This document shows, one piece after another, positions 31,235 through 40,738 of a stretch of 64,000 bases of DNA (its first letter is position 1; every line of letters starts with the position of its first letter). A program made the position numbers and the translations under genes. Under the pieces are notes generated by a model. The model was given only the letters and a program-made list of their open reading frames with translations, was not told the DNA's origin and made no database searches. The stretch is from Ligilactobacillus aviarius subsp. aviarius DSM 20655 (GTDB lineage Bacteria; Bacillota; Bacilli; Lactobacillales; Lactobacillaceae): the NCBI RefSeq assembly GCF_001436315.1, contig NZ_AYZA01000016.1, positions 146,034 to 210,033 on the forward strand, in the 5' to 3' direction.

Positions 31235-32017
31235 ATGGGACAGCATAAAATAATTGCGCATCGCGGAATGTCTACGTTAGCGCCTGAAAATACAATGGCG
31301 GCGTTTGAATTGATGCCACGATACAATGTAAATTGGCTTGAAACGGATCTCGCAATCACGAGTGATGAAAAATTGGTAATTATGCATGATGGCGATGTTG
31401 CCCGGACGACAAACGGGCATGGGCGGGTAACAGCGCTTAATTTTGAAGAACTACATCGGTTATCTGCAGGGGCGTGGTTTGATTCGAAATTTAGAAATGA
31501 AAAAGTTCCAACCTTTGATGATGTGATTGATTTTGTTAACCGGAATCAAATTAATCTCAATTTAGAAATCAAGCCGATCAACGGCAAGGATGCCGCTCGA
31601 TTAACCCGTTCAATGGTGCGGCAGTTAGCAAACCGAATCGATCGCATCGATTCGCAAATTCGGGTGGTCATTTCCTCATTTTATCCAAATATTTTAATGA
31701 AGATGAAACAGATACGACCGGATTTAGAATATGCGTGCCTGTTTAACCAATATACTCTTTCATTAGCAAAACCCTTAACAGGTCTTTTAAATACTAAAAT
31801 TATTCACCCGGATAACCGGCGATTAACGGCTGCGAAAGTGCGGCGGCTAAAGAAAGCCGGTTACGAAATTAACGTTTGGACAGTTGATAAGATCGATCGG
31901 GCTAATCAGTTATTCAACTGGGGTGTTGATGGAATCTTTACTGATATTGGGCAGGATTTTCCAAACCACCGCCAAGAACAGATTCAGGACAGTCATTATT
32001 TAACGACCTGGTTCTAG
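31235..32017 (+). CDS. Glycerophosphodiester phosphodiesterase family protein
   Basis: A 260-residue GDPD domain protein, TIM-barrel. The catalytic core is IAHRGMSTLAPENTMAAF with LETDLAITSDEKLVIMHDGDVARTT, so the His pair and the metal-binding Glu/Asp are in place. The C-terminal INVWTVD and VDGIFTDI motifs are intact. It splits glycerophosphodiesters to glycerol-3-phosphate and an alcohol. There is no signal peptide, so it is cytosolic. The start is either the ATG at 31235 or a GTG at 31226, which lies too close to the AAAGGA site. A terminator-bearing leader lies upstream. Confidence 0.88.
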   Translation: MGQHKIIAHRGMSTLAPENTMAAFELMPRYNVNWLETDLAITSDEKLVIMHDGDVARTTNGHGRVTALNFEELHRLSAGAWFDSKFRNEKVPTFDDVIDFVNRNQINLNLEIKPINGKDAARLTRSMVRQLANRIDRIDSQIRVVISSFYPNILMKMKQIRPDLEYACLFNQYTLSLAKPLTGLLNTKIIHPDNRRLTAAKVRRLKKAGYEINVWTVDKIDRANQLFNWGVDGIFTDIGQDFPNHRQEQIQDSHYLTTWF

Positions 32018-32034
32018 GTTTCATGTGAAACAAA

Positions 32035-32068
32035 AGCGGAGACTGTGACATTCGTCACAGCCTCCGCT
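32035..32068. terminator. Bidirectional terminator
   Basis: A 15-bp stem (AGCGGAGACTGTGAC arm, one mismatch) lies between the convergent phosphodiesterase and GlsB-like genes. Confidence 0.82.
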
Positions 32069-32072
32069 GCTT

Positions 32073-32324
32073 TTATTTAATCAAAAGTTTTAAAACAAGT
32101 GAAACGATTAGGACAAGAATGACAGCCCCAATGATTGACGGGATAATTGCCATTCCTGCAATTACAGGTCCCCAAAATCCGAGGAGATGTTCGCCAAGCG
32201 CGGAACCAATCAAACCGGCAATGATATTCGCAATCCAGCTCATTGAACCCCGCCGGTTTGTCAGCCAACCCGCAATTGCACCAATAACGGCCCCAATAAT
32301 TAGGACCCAAATTAAATGTAACAT
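32073..32324 (-). CDS. GlsB/YeaQ/YmgE family membrane protein
   Basis: An 83-residue protein with three hydrophobic segments. The family pattern is GAVIGAIAGWLTNRRG, then IANIIAGLIGSALGE, then a C-terminal TM. These transglycosylase-associated small proteins are linked to stress tolerance (GlsB in enterococci). AAGGAGG lies 7 nt upstream. It is monocistronic. Confidence 0.88.
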   Translation of the reverse strand: MLHLIWVLIIGAVIGAIAGWLTNRRGSMSWIANIIAGLIGSALGEHLLGFWGPVIAGMAIIPSIIGAVILVLIVSLVLKLLIK

Positions 32325-32359
32325 TTAAATTCCTCCTTCTAACTGATGTCTTATTATAA

Positions 32360-33142
32360 TCAATTAAGTTTAAAATCTTTTTCAATTTGTTTAATATTTT
32401 GTGGTCGAAGAGTGATTTTTAATACTAAATAGATAAATAGCAGGAAGAAAATAATATTAATAATTCCATTCCCAAATAACGGTGCAATGTGGGTTAGGAT
32501 CACCGCACAGAACGTTTCGATAAAACCAAAGAAAATCGAAACGATGATGTTGACGCTTCGTAAGTAAAAGAGCCCGCACATCAGGCCGAATGCAAATTCT
32601 GCAACGAGCTGGTAAATCGTTGAGAGAACACCGCCGTACATGTTATTGAGAATAAACACTTCAAAAATACTAAACAACGCAGAACTTAAGATTAAACTTT
32701 TAAGAATAACATTGGAAGAGGTTTGCCAATTATGAATCATCGCGGGCATTAAAATGGCATAGAACATGATGACCGGAATCGTTGCGGATGCCAGAATGAA
32801 AAACAGCCAGAAAAATGGACTGAATGAAATTTCAAGGGAAGTTGTCGACGGAACAGTCTTAAACATTGCGTTGATCGCAATTATAAAAATCAATGCAAAA
32901 ACTAAAAGCCAGCCAATTCGTTTGAAACCATACCATTCAAAATAGATTTTTTCTTTGGTATACAGCCAATTGATTGCAAGAGCGATGACAATGGTGATTA
33001 AGTTGCTGATCAGCATATCATTTGCATTGATTCGGACATGAAGTGCCCGGCAAATGATGTGTAAAAGTAACATTCCGCATAGCCATAACAGTAACGTGAT
33101 CCATACCCGTTTAAAATCTTTTGTATTTTTCTTTTCAGTCAT
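32360..33142 (-). CDS. CPBP-like multi-TM protein without catalytic residues
   Basis: A 260-residue protein with seven or eight TM segments. It aligns along its length with the CPBP protease encoded at 34024-34788: shared blocks are INWLYTKEKI/INHFYTKEKF, MIHNW/LIHNW and the same tail (KQIEKDF/KQIEHDF). At the positions of the intramembrane protease the residues differ: EE becomes PV, Arg becomes Tyr, the first His becomes Glu and the second becomes Gly. So it is a pseudo-protease, perhaps an immunity-like or partner protein. The role is unknown. The start at 33142 has AAGGA upstream. Confidence 0.75.
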   Translation of the reverse strand: MTEKKNTKDFKRVWITLLLWLCGMLLLHIICRALHVRINANDMLISNLITIVIALAINWLYTKEKIYFEWYGFKRIGWLLVFALIFIIAINAMFKTVPSTTSLEISFSPFFWLFFILASATIPVIMFYAILMPAMIHNWQTSSNVILKSLILSSALFSIFEVFILNNMYGGVLSTIYQLVAEFAFGLMCGLFYLRSVNIIVSIFFGFIETFCAVILTHIAPLFGNGIINIIFFLLFIYLVLKITLRPQNIKQIEKDFKLN

Positions 33143-33277
33143 AATTTAGTCCTTAACTTTATTTTTATTACTATATTTTAATACATATCCCAGATGAATT
33201 AAATTTAAAGCAGGCATGAAATTCAAATAAAAGTGGAATTAACGGTATAATTAAAATTAAGAAAGGAAGCGGAAGCA

Positions 33278-33655
33278 ATGGAACACGTTATTGTTAACTC
33301 AAACATTGATACGGTCGAAAAAAAGGTCGTTGACTTTATTCACGGGAAAGGATTCAAGGTTTTTGATAACATTGATCAAAAGGCCGAAGCCGACAATGTT
33401 GGCCTTGAAATTCCTGAAACCCGGTTGATTATTTTTGGTAATCCGAAAGTTGGCACATTATTGATGCAGGAAAATGATGATGTTACCTTTGAATTACCGA
33501 TCAAGGTTTTATTAATCGCAAAGAATGACCAAACGGAATTGATCTACCGTGATCCGCATGATTTCCCGGGAAATGATCAATTAAAGGAGCAAGGGAAAAA
33601 GATTATTGAAAAGATGCACCACATGTATCAAGAAATGATGGAAGCTGCAAAATAA
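33278..33655 (+). CDS. DUF302 domain protein
   Basis: A 125-residue soluble protein. The DUF302 signature is RLIIFGNPKVGTLLMQ (near residues 50-65), followed by LPIKVLLIAKNDQTELIYRDP. The biochemical role of the family is unknown. It is divergent from the CPBP-like pseudo-protease gene, with AAGGAAG 8 nt upstream, and has its own terminator. Confidence 0.88.
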   Translation: MEHVIVNSNIDTVEKKVVDFIHGKGFKVFDNIDQKAEADNVGLEIPETRLIIFGNPKVGTLLMQENDDVTFELPIKVLLIAKNDQTELIYRDPHDFPGNDQLKEQGKKIIEKMHHMYQEMMEAAK

Positions 33656-33690
33656 AAAAATTGCACCATGCTGAATGGTGCAATTTTTTT
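33654..33690. terminator. Bidirectional terminator after the DUF302 gene
   Basis: TTGCACCAT/ATGGTGCAA stem extended by A/T runs on both sides. It serves the DUF302 gene (+) and the small gene on the minus strand. Confidence 0.85.
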
Positions 33691-33964
33691 ATTTAAATGC
33701 AATGTAAATCTGGTGACTCCGAGGGAATTCGATATTCATCCGTTCTTTTAAAACCGAAATGCATTTTTGTTGATTTAATTTTGAAGCTTGAAAATGTTTA
33801 AAACCATTTTCATTTAACTGGTAATTACCACCATTTTGGGTAATTTCAATTTTCCGATCCCGCTTCCATGTTGTCAGGATCACATGAAGCCGTTTGCCGG
33901 TCTTCATTCGCTTTTGAATCATTACTGAAGCATTATTCCGCGTGATTAATTGCAAAGTACTCAT
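33689..33964 (-). CDS. Hypothetical basic protein
   Basis: About 91 residues from the ATG at 33964 (MSTLQLITRNN). It is basic, without TM or signal. A middle strand-like segment (HVILTTWKRDRKIEIT) and a C-terminal KERMNIEFPRSHQIYIAF are visible. The GGAG abuts this ATG, so a TTG three codons later or a GTG at 34012 could be the start instead. No family recognised. It lies 11 nt or more downstream of the CPBP protease gene and may be co-transcribed with it. Confidence 0.5.
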   Translation of the reverse strand: MSTLQLITRNNASVMIQKRMKTGKRLHVILTTWKRDRKIEITQNGGNYQLNENGFKHFQASKLNQQKCISVLKERMNIEFPRSHQIYIAFK

Positions 33965-34023
33965 CTCCGTTTCGTATATTTTAATTTTACAAATTTTAAA
34001 GCTAAAAAGCACGGATAAAGTAA

Positions 34024-34788
34024 TTATAAATTAAAATCATGCTCGATCTGTTTCCGGGGGCGCGGCTTAAGCTGGAAGAACAAAACTAGTAATGCCACGA
34101 TGAGAATTGGAAGCGCGGTGTTCCACCCGGCTTGACTTTCGGTGGTGTTGGTCAAACTAATCGAGGTAAAGTCCACGAGCATATGGAACAAAATCGGGGT
34201 GATCAAATTATTTGTCCGCAAATACATGAATGCTAAAATCACTCCCAAAGAAAAAGCGACCACAATTTGGACAATGGTATTCGGGAGCGGCTGCGAAAAA
34301 GCATTAACGGCGTGAGTAAGGCCAAAAATCAAGCTGCTTAAAAGCACGCCGCCTAAAATTGGATTTTTTCCCCGCCAATTATGAATCAGACTTCCAAGAA
34401 TCATTCCGCGAAAGGTGAATTCTTCGGCGATCCCAATTAGAGCCGCTAAAACGAAATAAAATCCAATATGATGCATTTGATTATGATTTAAAATAATTGC
34501 GATGATGTAATAGCCGATAAAAAGGTCGACCATCCAAGAGCGCAGGAAGATATTCCAGTTGCTGAAATGGAATTTTTCTTTGGTATAAAAATGGTTAATT
34601 AATAAAGTGGCGATAATGATGCCAATTTCGCATCCGCCTTGAAGCAGTAGTTGGCCCTTAAAAAAGGTAATGTTTAATTTTTCCTGAACAACTGCAAGCA
34701 GGATATTAATTCCAAAAAAGCAGATGATCCAAAAAGCCCAGGAAAGCCAGGGTTTACTGATTTGTTTTGAATGATTGGCTGTTGCCAT
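34024..34788 (-). CDS. CPBP family intramembrane metalloprotease
   Basis: A 254-residue, seven- or eight-TM protein with the full CPBP/Abi motif set: AEEFTFRG (Glu pair and Arg), GLTHAVN (His) and FHMLVDF (second His). CPBP members process prenylated or membrane proteins; in lactobacilli they often serve bacteriocin self-immunity (the PlnI type). No bacteriocin gene is visible here. GGAGG lies 6 nt upstream. A catalytically dead paralogue lies 0.9 kb away. Confidence 0.88.
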   Translation of the reverse strand: MATANHSKQISKPWLSWAFWIICFFGINILLAVVQEKLNITFFKGQLLLQGGCEIGIIIATLLINHFYTKEKFHFSNWNIFLRSWMVDLFIGYYIIAIILNHNQMHHIGFYFVLAALIGIAEEFTFRGMILGSLIHNWRGKNPILGGVLLSSLIFGLTHAVNAFSQPLPNTIVQIVVAFSLGVILAFMYLRTNNLITPILFHMLVDFTSISLTNTTESQAGWNTALPILIVALLVLFFQLKPRPRKQIEHDFNL

Positions 34789-35005
34789 TCAAATTCCTCC
34801 TCCGCTGAGTCTTTAATCCTAACTATAACAGAAATTGAGGTGAAGGCTTACTGATTACAATCTAAATTTTGAAATTTGCCGATCAAAGGGTTAAAAGCTG
34901 GTAAAATCTTGGATTATTCTTCACATCGATCATTACAAAATGGTAAAATTAAAGTGATTTTATTTGAAACGATTAAATCCGATATTTAGCAAAAGAGGTA
35001 TCCGA

Positions 35006-36220
35006 ATGAAGAAATCATCAGTTTTTGATCAGAGGACATCTGCTTTGAAAAAAATTGTAAAGGGGCGCAAAGCAGAAGCCCAATCATCAGCTGTGACGGT
35101 GGAATCTGCCACCCCAACGGCATCTTCACGGCGGGCGTCCCTTGAAGGTCAGCTTGATGCGGCGCAAACTAAATTGCGTGAATTAAGTCATGAAATTGAA
35201 CAGTTGCAAACGGCGGTCGATACTCAGCACCGGCAAGCAGATCAAGCAAAGCAGGCGGCTCAAACCGCACAAGCCGAACAACAACGCATTGAAGAACAAA
35301 AAGTTCAGGCGCAGCAAGATCTTCAAAGTGCCACGATTGAAAATATCAATAAGCTGAGTCAAAAAATCAGCAATAAGCAAAATGATATTTTGATCGATCG
35401 GCAACGAATCGATGAATTAAAAGATGCAAAGGACACGGGCAAACGTTCAGCGGAAGATGAAGCCCAAATCAAGCGGCTGAATGAACAGCAAAAAGCCCTT
35501 GAAGAAACGCAGGCTGAAGTTCAAAAGAACGTTGATGGAGCAAACCAAATCGTTCAGCGCGAAGCTCAGGCAGTTGAAAAGGCAAAGGTTGCAATCAGCG
35601 ACGCGGCTGATCAAGATGTTCAGCAGGCACGGGAAAAACTTCAAACGAAGCAGATCGATTTGAATACTGCCCGGTATAATTTACGGGGAGCTGAACGGAA
35701 GTTAGCGGATGTGAAGGAAAACCTAACGGAAGTCAAAAACCAAACAAGTCTTCTTCAAGGTGACGCAGCTGCGACCCTTCAAGCTACAAAAGAAAAGTTA
35801 GCGAACGATGAGCAGCTTTTGGTTGATTACCAAAATCGGTTAGCGGTTCTCCAAAATGCGAATAACCGGATGCAAAGTTTGCGGGCTGAATTACGGCGGG
35901 CAAAGGAAGCTGTTCAACGCGAAACCCGGAAACGTGAAAATATCCAACAAGAGTTAGCCGAAAAGATCAACCAGTTAACGGTGGCGAAACGCAAAGGATT
36001 GGATTGCCAACAAGAAATCGAAGAATTACAGCGCAAATTACGGACAGCGCCGCAACCTGAAATTCAAAAGCCGGCAGTCTTGAACCAGCGATTGCCTCAA
36101 GTGGGCGAAAATCATCATGGAACTTCAAAGCGGCCATCTTTGTTAAAAGTTGCCGCATTGACGGTTTCAGAAATCCTTACCCGGCTTGATTTCGGCCATC
36201 ATAAAAAGCGCAAGCAATAG
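35006..36220 (+). CDS. Cytosolic coiled-coil protein, unknown function
   Basis: A 404-residue protein that is almost entirely a heptad-rich coiled coil (about residues 45-365), very rich in Gln, Glu, Ala and Lys. A Ser/Thr-rich N-terminus and a basic tail (LDFGHHKKRKQ) flank it. It has no signal peptide, TM or LPxTG, so despite a surface-protein look it should be cytosolic. The tail could touch membrane or nucleic acid. The start at 35006 has AGAGGT 6 nt upstream; the frame opens 14 codons earlier. No known family. Confidence 0.65.
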   Translation: MKKSSVFDQRTSALKKIVKGRKAEAQSSAVTVESATPTASSRRASLEGQLDAAQTKLRELSHEIEQLQTAVDTQHRQADQAKQAAQTAQAEQQRIEEQKVQAQQDLQSATIENINKLSQKISNKQNDILIDRQRIDELKDAKDTGKRSAEDEAQIKRLNEQQKALEETQAEVQKNVDGANQIVQREAQAVEKAKVAISDAADQDVQQAREKLQTKQIDLNTARYNLRGAERKLADVKENLTEVKNQTSLLQGDAAATLQATKEKLANDEQLLVDYQNRLAVLQNANNRMQSLRAELRRAKEAVQRETRKRENIQQELAEKINQLTVAKRKGLDCQQEIEELQRKLRTAPQPEIQKPAVLNQRLPQVGENHHGTSKRPSLLKVAALTVSEILTRLDFGHHKKRKQ

Positions 36221-36350
36221 GAAAGAGAAGTTAAAACTTTTGCTAAAAATCGTCATATAAAATTCATAATTACGGGGCATACTAAAAGCATAGTAAATAA
36301 CATCCCTAGTTATTTGCTACCTAACATACTCCAAATATACAATCCTTTTT

Positions 36351-36386
36351 CTCTAATCTATGGTTACATAGATTAGAGTTTTTTTT
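36351..36386 (+). terminator. Intrinsic terminator in the coiled-coil gene/mnmE gap
   Basis: A perfect 11-bp stem (CTCTAATCTAT arm, 6-nt loop) with TTTTTTTT. It lies 130 nt after the coiled-coil gene. Between them is another hairpin (AAATAAC/GTTATTT, near 36296-36318). The pair may be the 3' end of that mRNA or a small RNA of its own. Confidence 0.82.
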
Positions 36387-36400
36387 ATTATGGTGATTTC

Positions 36401-36530
36401 TTGACTTTTAAAAAATAACCAAGTAAGATTAACCACGAGATAGTTTGAATAGTAGATAAAGTAGTCAAAGTGCTTTATCCACGCTTTTTAGTAGTCGCTA
36501 ATTGGTGTGGTGGAGGCACTTTTTTATTTT
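36401..36530 (+). promoter_or_regulatory. Attenuator-like leader upstream of mnmE
   Basis: Promoter TTGACT (36401), 17 nt, TAAGAT (36424). The ~95-nt leader ends in a terminator (AAAGTGC 36467-36473 with GCACTTT 36516-36522, inner CCAC/GTGG, then TTTTTTATTTTTT), 35 nt before the mnmE ATG. A second hairpin, GATAAAG (36455-36461) with CTTTATC (36473-36479), uses the terminator's 5' arm and so excludes it. This is the layout of a transcription attenuator. The ligand or trigger is unknown. Confidence 0.5.
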
Positions 36531-36564
36531 TTCAAACTAAATTAGTGAAGAAAGGGATTCGGAA

Positions 36565-37956
36565 ATGGTAGAAGAACAAACAGAATATGATACAATTGCT
36601 GCAATTTCGACTCCGCCTGGTGAAGGTGCAATTTCAATCGTGCGTTTAAGCGGGGACGACGCATTGCCAATCGTCATGAAGATGTTTAAGGGAAAGGACT
36701 TAACAAAGGTCCCAACGCACACGATCAATTACGGGCATATTATTGATCCGAAAAACGGCGAAACCGTCGATGAAGTTATGGTAACCGTTATGCGGGCACC
36801 GAAAACATATACCCGGGAAGACATTGTTGAAATTAACTGTCACGGCGGAATCGTTCCAACCAACAAGATTCTGCAATTATTGCTGACAAACGGTGCGCGG
36901 ATGGCTAATCCAGGTGAATTTACTGAACGGGCCTTTCTTCACGGTCGAATCGATTTGACCCAAGCAGAATCAGTCCTTGATATTATCAAGGCTAAAACTG
37001 ACCGTTCAGCCAAGTTAGCGCTTGATCATCTTGGTGGAAGTTTAGCAAAGTTGATCCGTGGATTGCGTGAAGAAATTCTTGATACCTTATCAAAGGTTGA
37101 AGTTAATATTGATTATCCTGAATATGATGGGACAGAAATGATTACCACAAAACTTTTGAAGGAACGGACGATCGAAGTTAAGAAGAAAATTGATAAGTTG
37201 CTTGAAACTGCTCAAGGTGGAAAGATTTTACGTGAAGGACTCGCAACAGCAATTGTTGGCCGACCAAATGTTGGGAAATCAAGTCTTTTAAATTATCTTT
37301 TACATGAAGATAAGGCAATTGTTACTGATGTTGCCGGAACAACCCGTGATGTAATTGAAGAATATGTCAATATTAAAGGAATCCCATTGAAATTGATCGA
37401 TACAGCTGGAATTCGTGAGACAGAAGATAAGGTCGAAAAAATCGGAGTTGAACGTTCACGGAAGGCAATTGATCAAGGTGATTTAGTCCTTTTAGTATTG
37501 AATGCAAGCGAACCATTAACGGATGAAGATCGGCAATTAATTGATTTAACTAAGGATAAGCAGCGGATCGTGATCTTGAATAAGACGGATCTGCCACAAA
37601 AAATCGAAATTGATGAAGTCGAAGATCTCGTTGGAAAAGAAAATATCATTCAAACGTCAATTCCAAATGACATTGGTGTAGAAGATGTTGAACAACGAAT
37701 TAAAGATATGTTTGCAAGCGGAATTGAAAGTTCTCAAAATGAAGTCATCATTAACAATGCCCGCCATGTTGCCTTATTAAATAAAGCAGCTGACTCACTT
37801 GATGCAGTTTTAGTCGGAATTAAGAACGGAATGCCGGTTGATTTGTGTCAAACAGATATGCGCGATGCATGGGAAGATCTAGGTGAAATTACCGGAGATT
37901 CATATCAAGATGAATTATTGGATGAATTATTCAGTAAGTTCTGTTTAGGAAAATAA
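36565..37956 (+). CDS. mnmE: tRNA modification GTPase MnmE (TrmE)
   Basis: A 463-residue GTPase. The N-terminal folate-binding domain shows [22 protein letters not shown], the G domain (about 225-385) has [22 protein letters not shown] and LNKTDL, and the protein ends in the catalytic Cys motif FCLGK. With MnmG it makes 5-carboxymethylaminomethyl-uridine at tRNA position 34. It is the first gene of the mnmE-mnmG operon, behind an attenuator-like leader. Confidence 0.97.
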   Translation: MVEEQTEYDTIAAISTPPGEGAISIVRLSGDDALPIVMKMFKGKDLTKVPTHTINYGHIIDPKNGETVDEVMVTVMRAPKTYTREDIVEINCHGGIVPTNKILQLLLTNGARMANPGEFTERAFLHGRIDLTQAESVLDIIKAKTDRSAKLALDHLGGSLAKLIRGLREEILDTLSKVEVNIDYPEYDGTEMITTKLLKERTIEVKKKIDKLLETAQGGKILREGLATAIVGRPNVGKSSLLNYLLHEDKAIVTDVAGTTRDVIEEYVNIKGIPLKLIDTAGIRETEDKVEKIGVERSRKAIDQGDLVLLVLNASEPLTDEDRQLIDLTKDKQRIVILNKTDLPQKIEIDEVEDLVGKENIIQTSIPNDIGVEDVEQRIKDMFASGIESSQNEVIINNARHVALLNKAADSLDAVLVGIKNGMPVDLCQTDMRDAWEDLGEITGDSYQDELLDELFSKFCLGK

Positions 37957-37971
37957 ATTAGGGAGGAAACA

Positions 37972-39897
37972 ATGGAAGTAGCAAAAGGAAAACCTTATAA
38001 GGCAAAAGACTACGATGTAATCGTTGTTGGTGCAGGCCATGCCGGTTGTGAAGCTGCATTGGCTGCTGCTCGAATGGGCAACAAAACATTATTACTCACA
38101 ATCACCCTTGAAATGGTTGCATTCATGCCATGTAATCCATCTGTTGGTGGCCCTGCCAAGGGAACCGTTGTTCGCGAAATTGATGCTTTAGGTGGCGAAA
38201 TGGGAAAGAACATCGATAAAACTTATGTTCAAATGCGGATGTTGAATACAAGTAAAGGACCAGCTGTTCGTGCATTACGAGCTCAGGCTGATAAACGGCA
38301 GTATTCAATTGAAATGAAGCATACGCTTGAAGAAGAACCAAACTTAACGTTGCGTCAAGGAATGGTTGATGATTTGATCGTTGAAGATGGAGAAGTTAAG
38401 GGAGTTATTACAAGTACTGGTGCTCATTATGGTGCCAAAACCGTTGTTTTAACGACTGGAACATCTTCTCGCGGGAAGATTATCATCGGGGAATTAATGT
38501 ATTCATCAGGTCCGAACAACTCGCAACCAGCCCTTGAATTAACGAAAAACCTTGAAGAAAAGTACGGTTTTGATATTGTCCGGTTTAAGACCGGGACGCC
38601 GCCACGAATCGATGGGAACACGATTCATTATGATGAAACCGAAGAACAACCTGGAGATGCAGAACCAAATCACTTTAGTTTTGAAAGTTCAGATGATGAC
38701 TATATCCCAGTTAAAGATCAATTATCCTGCTGGTTAACTTACACCAATGAAAAGATTCATCAAATCATTCGGGATAATCTAGATCGCGCTCCAATGTTTA
38801 CCGGGGTAATCGAAGGCGTTGGGCCACGTTACTGCCCATCAATTGAAGATAAGGTCGTTCGGTTTGCTGACAAAGACCGGCATCAACTTTTCCTTGAACC
38901 TGAAGGACGGAAGACGGATGAGTACTACATTGATGGCTTATCAACTTCATTGCCTGAAGAAGTTCAGTTACAAATGATTCACAATGTTAAGGGCCTTGAA
39001 GATGCCGAAATGATGCGTCCGGGATACGCAATCGAATACGATGTTGTTTCCCCGTATCAATTACGGCCAACCCTTGAAACTAAGTTGATCAAGGGTCTTT
39101 ATACGGCAGGTCAGATCAACGGAACGTCAGGTTACGAAGAAGCTGCTGGTCAAGGGTTGATTGCTGGAATCAATGCCGGCCGGCACGCTTTAGGCAAGAA
39201 AGAAATCGTGCTTAAACGGAGCGATGCTTACATTGGCGTTTTGGTCGATGACTTGGTTACAAAGGGAACGAATGAGCCATACCGGTTGTTGACTTCTAGG
39301 GCTGAATATCGTTTAATTTTACGGCATGATAATGCGGACTTGCGGTTAACGGATATCGGGCATGAGATCGGTTTGATTTCAGATGAACGGTATGCAAAAT
39401 TTGTTCAAAAACGGCAAGACATTGAAGATGAAAAGAAGCGGCTTGAATCAATTCGAATCAAACCAAATCCGGAAATTGATGTTTATCTTGAAGCTCATGG
39501 CGACAAAGCATTGAAGGATGGCGTATTAGCCAGTGACATGTTACGGCGGCCGTATATGAGCTATCAAGACTTGTTGAAATTCATTCCTGCTCCGGATCAT
39601 GAACTTGATAAGCGGGTTATTGAACAGATTGAAATCCAGTACAAATATGAAGGCTACATCAAGAAGGCGGAAGAAAAAGTTGAAAAGCTTCACCGGATGG
39701 AAGCCAAAAAGATTCCTGCAAATATTGACTACAAGGCAATTGACGGGTTAGCAACGGAAGCGGTTGAAAAATTAACGAAGATTCAACCCGAAACGTTGGC
39801 TCAAGCCAGTCGGATCAGTGGGGTCAATCCAGCTGATATCTCAATTCTTGCAGTTTATATTCAACAGGGAAGAATTGCAAAGAAGACAGAAGAGTAA
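37972..39897 (+). CDS. mnmG: tRNA uridine-34 modification enzyme MnmG (GidA)
   Basis: A 641-residue FAD enzyme. The Rossmann motif is [21 protein letters not shown] (near 15-35). The NAD-region and Cys signatures include [15 protein letters not shown] and [19 protein letters not shown]. The C-terminal helical domain binds MnmE. It lies 15 nt after mnmE with GGGAGG upstream. The start is at 37972, with a short N-terminal extension ([10 protein letters not shown]) before the usual core. Confidence 0.97.
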   Translation: MEVAKGKPYKAKDYDVIVVGAGHAGCEAALAAARMGNKTLLLTITLEMVAFMPCNPSVGGPAKGTVVREIDALGGEMGKNIDKTYVQMRMLNTSKGPAVRALRAQADKRQYSIEMKHTLEEEPNLTLRQGMVDDLIVEDGEVKGVITSTGAHYGAKTVVLTTGTSSRGKIIIGELMYSSGPNNSQPALELTKNLEEKYGFDIVRFKTGTPPRIDGNTIHYDETEEQPGDAEPNHFSFESSDDDYIPVKDQLSCWLTYTNEKIHQIIRDNLDRAPMFTGVIEGVGPRYCPSIEDKVVRFADKDRHQLFLEPEGRKTDEYYIDGLSTSLPEEVQLQMIHNVKGLEDAEMMRPGYAIEYDVVSPYQLRPTLETKLIKGLYTAGQINGTSGYEEAAGQGLIAGINAGRHALGKKEIVLKRSDAYIGVLVDDLVTKGTNEPYRLLTSRAEYRLILRHDNADLRLTDIGHEIGLISDERYAKFVQKRQDIEDEKKRLESIRIKPNPEIDVYLEAHGDKALKDGVLASDMLRRPYMSYQDLLKFIPAPDHELDKRVIEQIEIQYKYEGYIKKAEEKVEKLHRMEAKKIPANIDYKAIDGLATEAVEKLTKIQPETLAQASRISGVNPADISILAVYIQQGRIAKKTEE

Positions 39898-39898
39898 G

Positions 39899-39931
39899 AA
39901 AAAAGCTGTGATTTTAATGTCACAGCTTTTT
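39899..39931 (+). terminator. Terminator of mnmE-mnmG
   Basis: AAAAGCTGTGA/TCACAGCTTTT stem with TTTTT, directly after the mnmG stop codon. Confidence 0.85.
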
Positions 39932-40084
39932 GATTCTTAAAGAATCATTACTTGAACGACGATTAAGTGGCAGGCCACTTCCAGTTTCTAGAATCCACCA
40001 AATTGATATGACTAAAATAAAATGTTTAATTTTAGCTTTTATGTTATTAAATTTGAACTGCGATTTAGACACTCTCTTTCAAAT

Positions 40085-40510
40085 TTAATTACGAACGATT
40101 AAAACATCACATACAGCACGTTGGGCGACGTATTCGGCAACGGATCCGAGAAAAAGTTTTTCAATTTCATGCATTCCTGTAGCACCCATTATGATTAAAT
40201 CAGAATGTTCATTTTGGGGAATGTCTTTTGAAATTAGCAATTTAGGGGAACCGTATTCAATTGAATAATTAGTCGGAATATCAGCTTTTTCAGCGATAGT
40301 GACCATTTCTTCCAATTTCTTTCTGATAGTGTTAGAAACTTTTTCGATGATTTCATCGTCCGCAACTGCCACGTTGTCAAAGATTCGGGTATCAATAACA
40401 TGGACTAAGTGAAGATGTGTTTGATTGTCTGCAACTTTTAGTGCTTTTTGAAAAGCGAGTTTTGATTGATGGGAGTTGTCGATGGGGACTAAGATATTTT
40501 TGTAAAACAT
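40085..40510 (-). CDS. Universal stress protein (ATP-binding UspA type)
   Basis: A 141-residue UspA fold. N-terminal KNILVPIDNS and the ATP-binding G-2x-G-9x-GS motif (GATGMHEIEKLFLGS) are intact, then DVLIVRN. The start at 40510 has AAAGAGGT 7 nt upstream; the frame opens six codons earlier. It is divergent from the fluoride-riboswitch operon, which raises the chance that it belongs to the same stress locus. That is inference only. Confidence 0.88.
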   Translation of the reverse strand: MFYKNILVPIDNSHQSKLAFQKALKVADNQTHLHLVHVIDTRIFDNVAVADDEIIEKVSNTIRKKLEEMVTIAEKADIPTNYSIEYGSPKLLISKDIPQNEHSDLIIMGATGMHEIEKLFLGSVAEYVAQRAVCDVLIVRN

Positions 40511-40585
40511 AATGATTACCTCTTTCAAATTAATTAACAGGGTATTCTAATACAAAAGAATTTTTAAATCAATTATCAAAATTAT

Positions 40586-40613
40586 TTGAATTTTATTTTT
40601 GAAGTGTTACACT
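40586..40613 (+). promoter_or_regulatory. Promoter of the fluoride-responsive eno operon
   Basis: TTGAAT, 16 nt, TACACT with an upstream TGT (extended -10). Transcription would start just before the riboswitch aptamer. Confidence 0.65.
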
Positions 40614-40628
40614 AAAGGTGTAATAAGA

Positions 40629-40709
40629 AAGGCGATGGTGTTCGCCGTTAGACCGAGTAAAATCTGATGACACCTGTTGTTTACAAAGCAACAGGTGTCA
40701 TCTTTTTTT
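40629..40709 (+). promoter_or_regulatory. Fluoride riboswitch (crcB motif) with overlapping terminator
   Basis: The aptamer core AGGCGATGGTGTTCGCC (40630-40646) forms GGCGA/TCGCC with a loop whose GGTGT pairs with ACACC in CTGATGACACCT (40664-40675). Both conserved strands match the crcB motif as I know it (GGCGAUGG-GUUCGCC ... CUGAUGAC-CCU). The 3' strand is also the 5' arm of a strong 14-bp terminator (40666-40679 with 40689-40702, then TTTTTTT). Fluoride binding should therefore hold GACACC in the aptamer and let transcription run into eno, an ON switch. Confidence 0.88.
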
Positions 40710-40738
40710 ATTAGGTTTAAATTTTAGGAGGAATTTTT

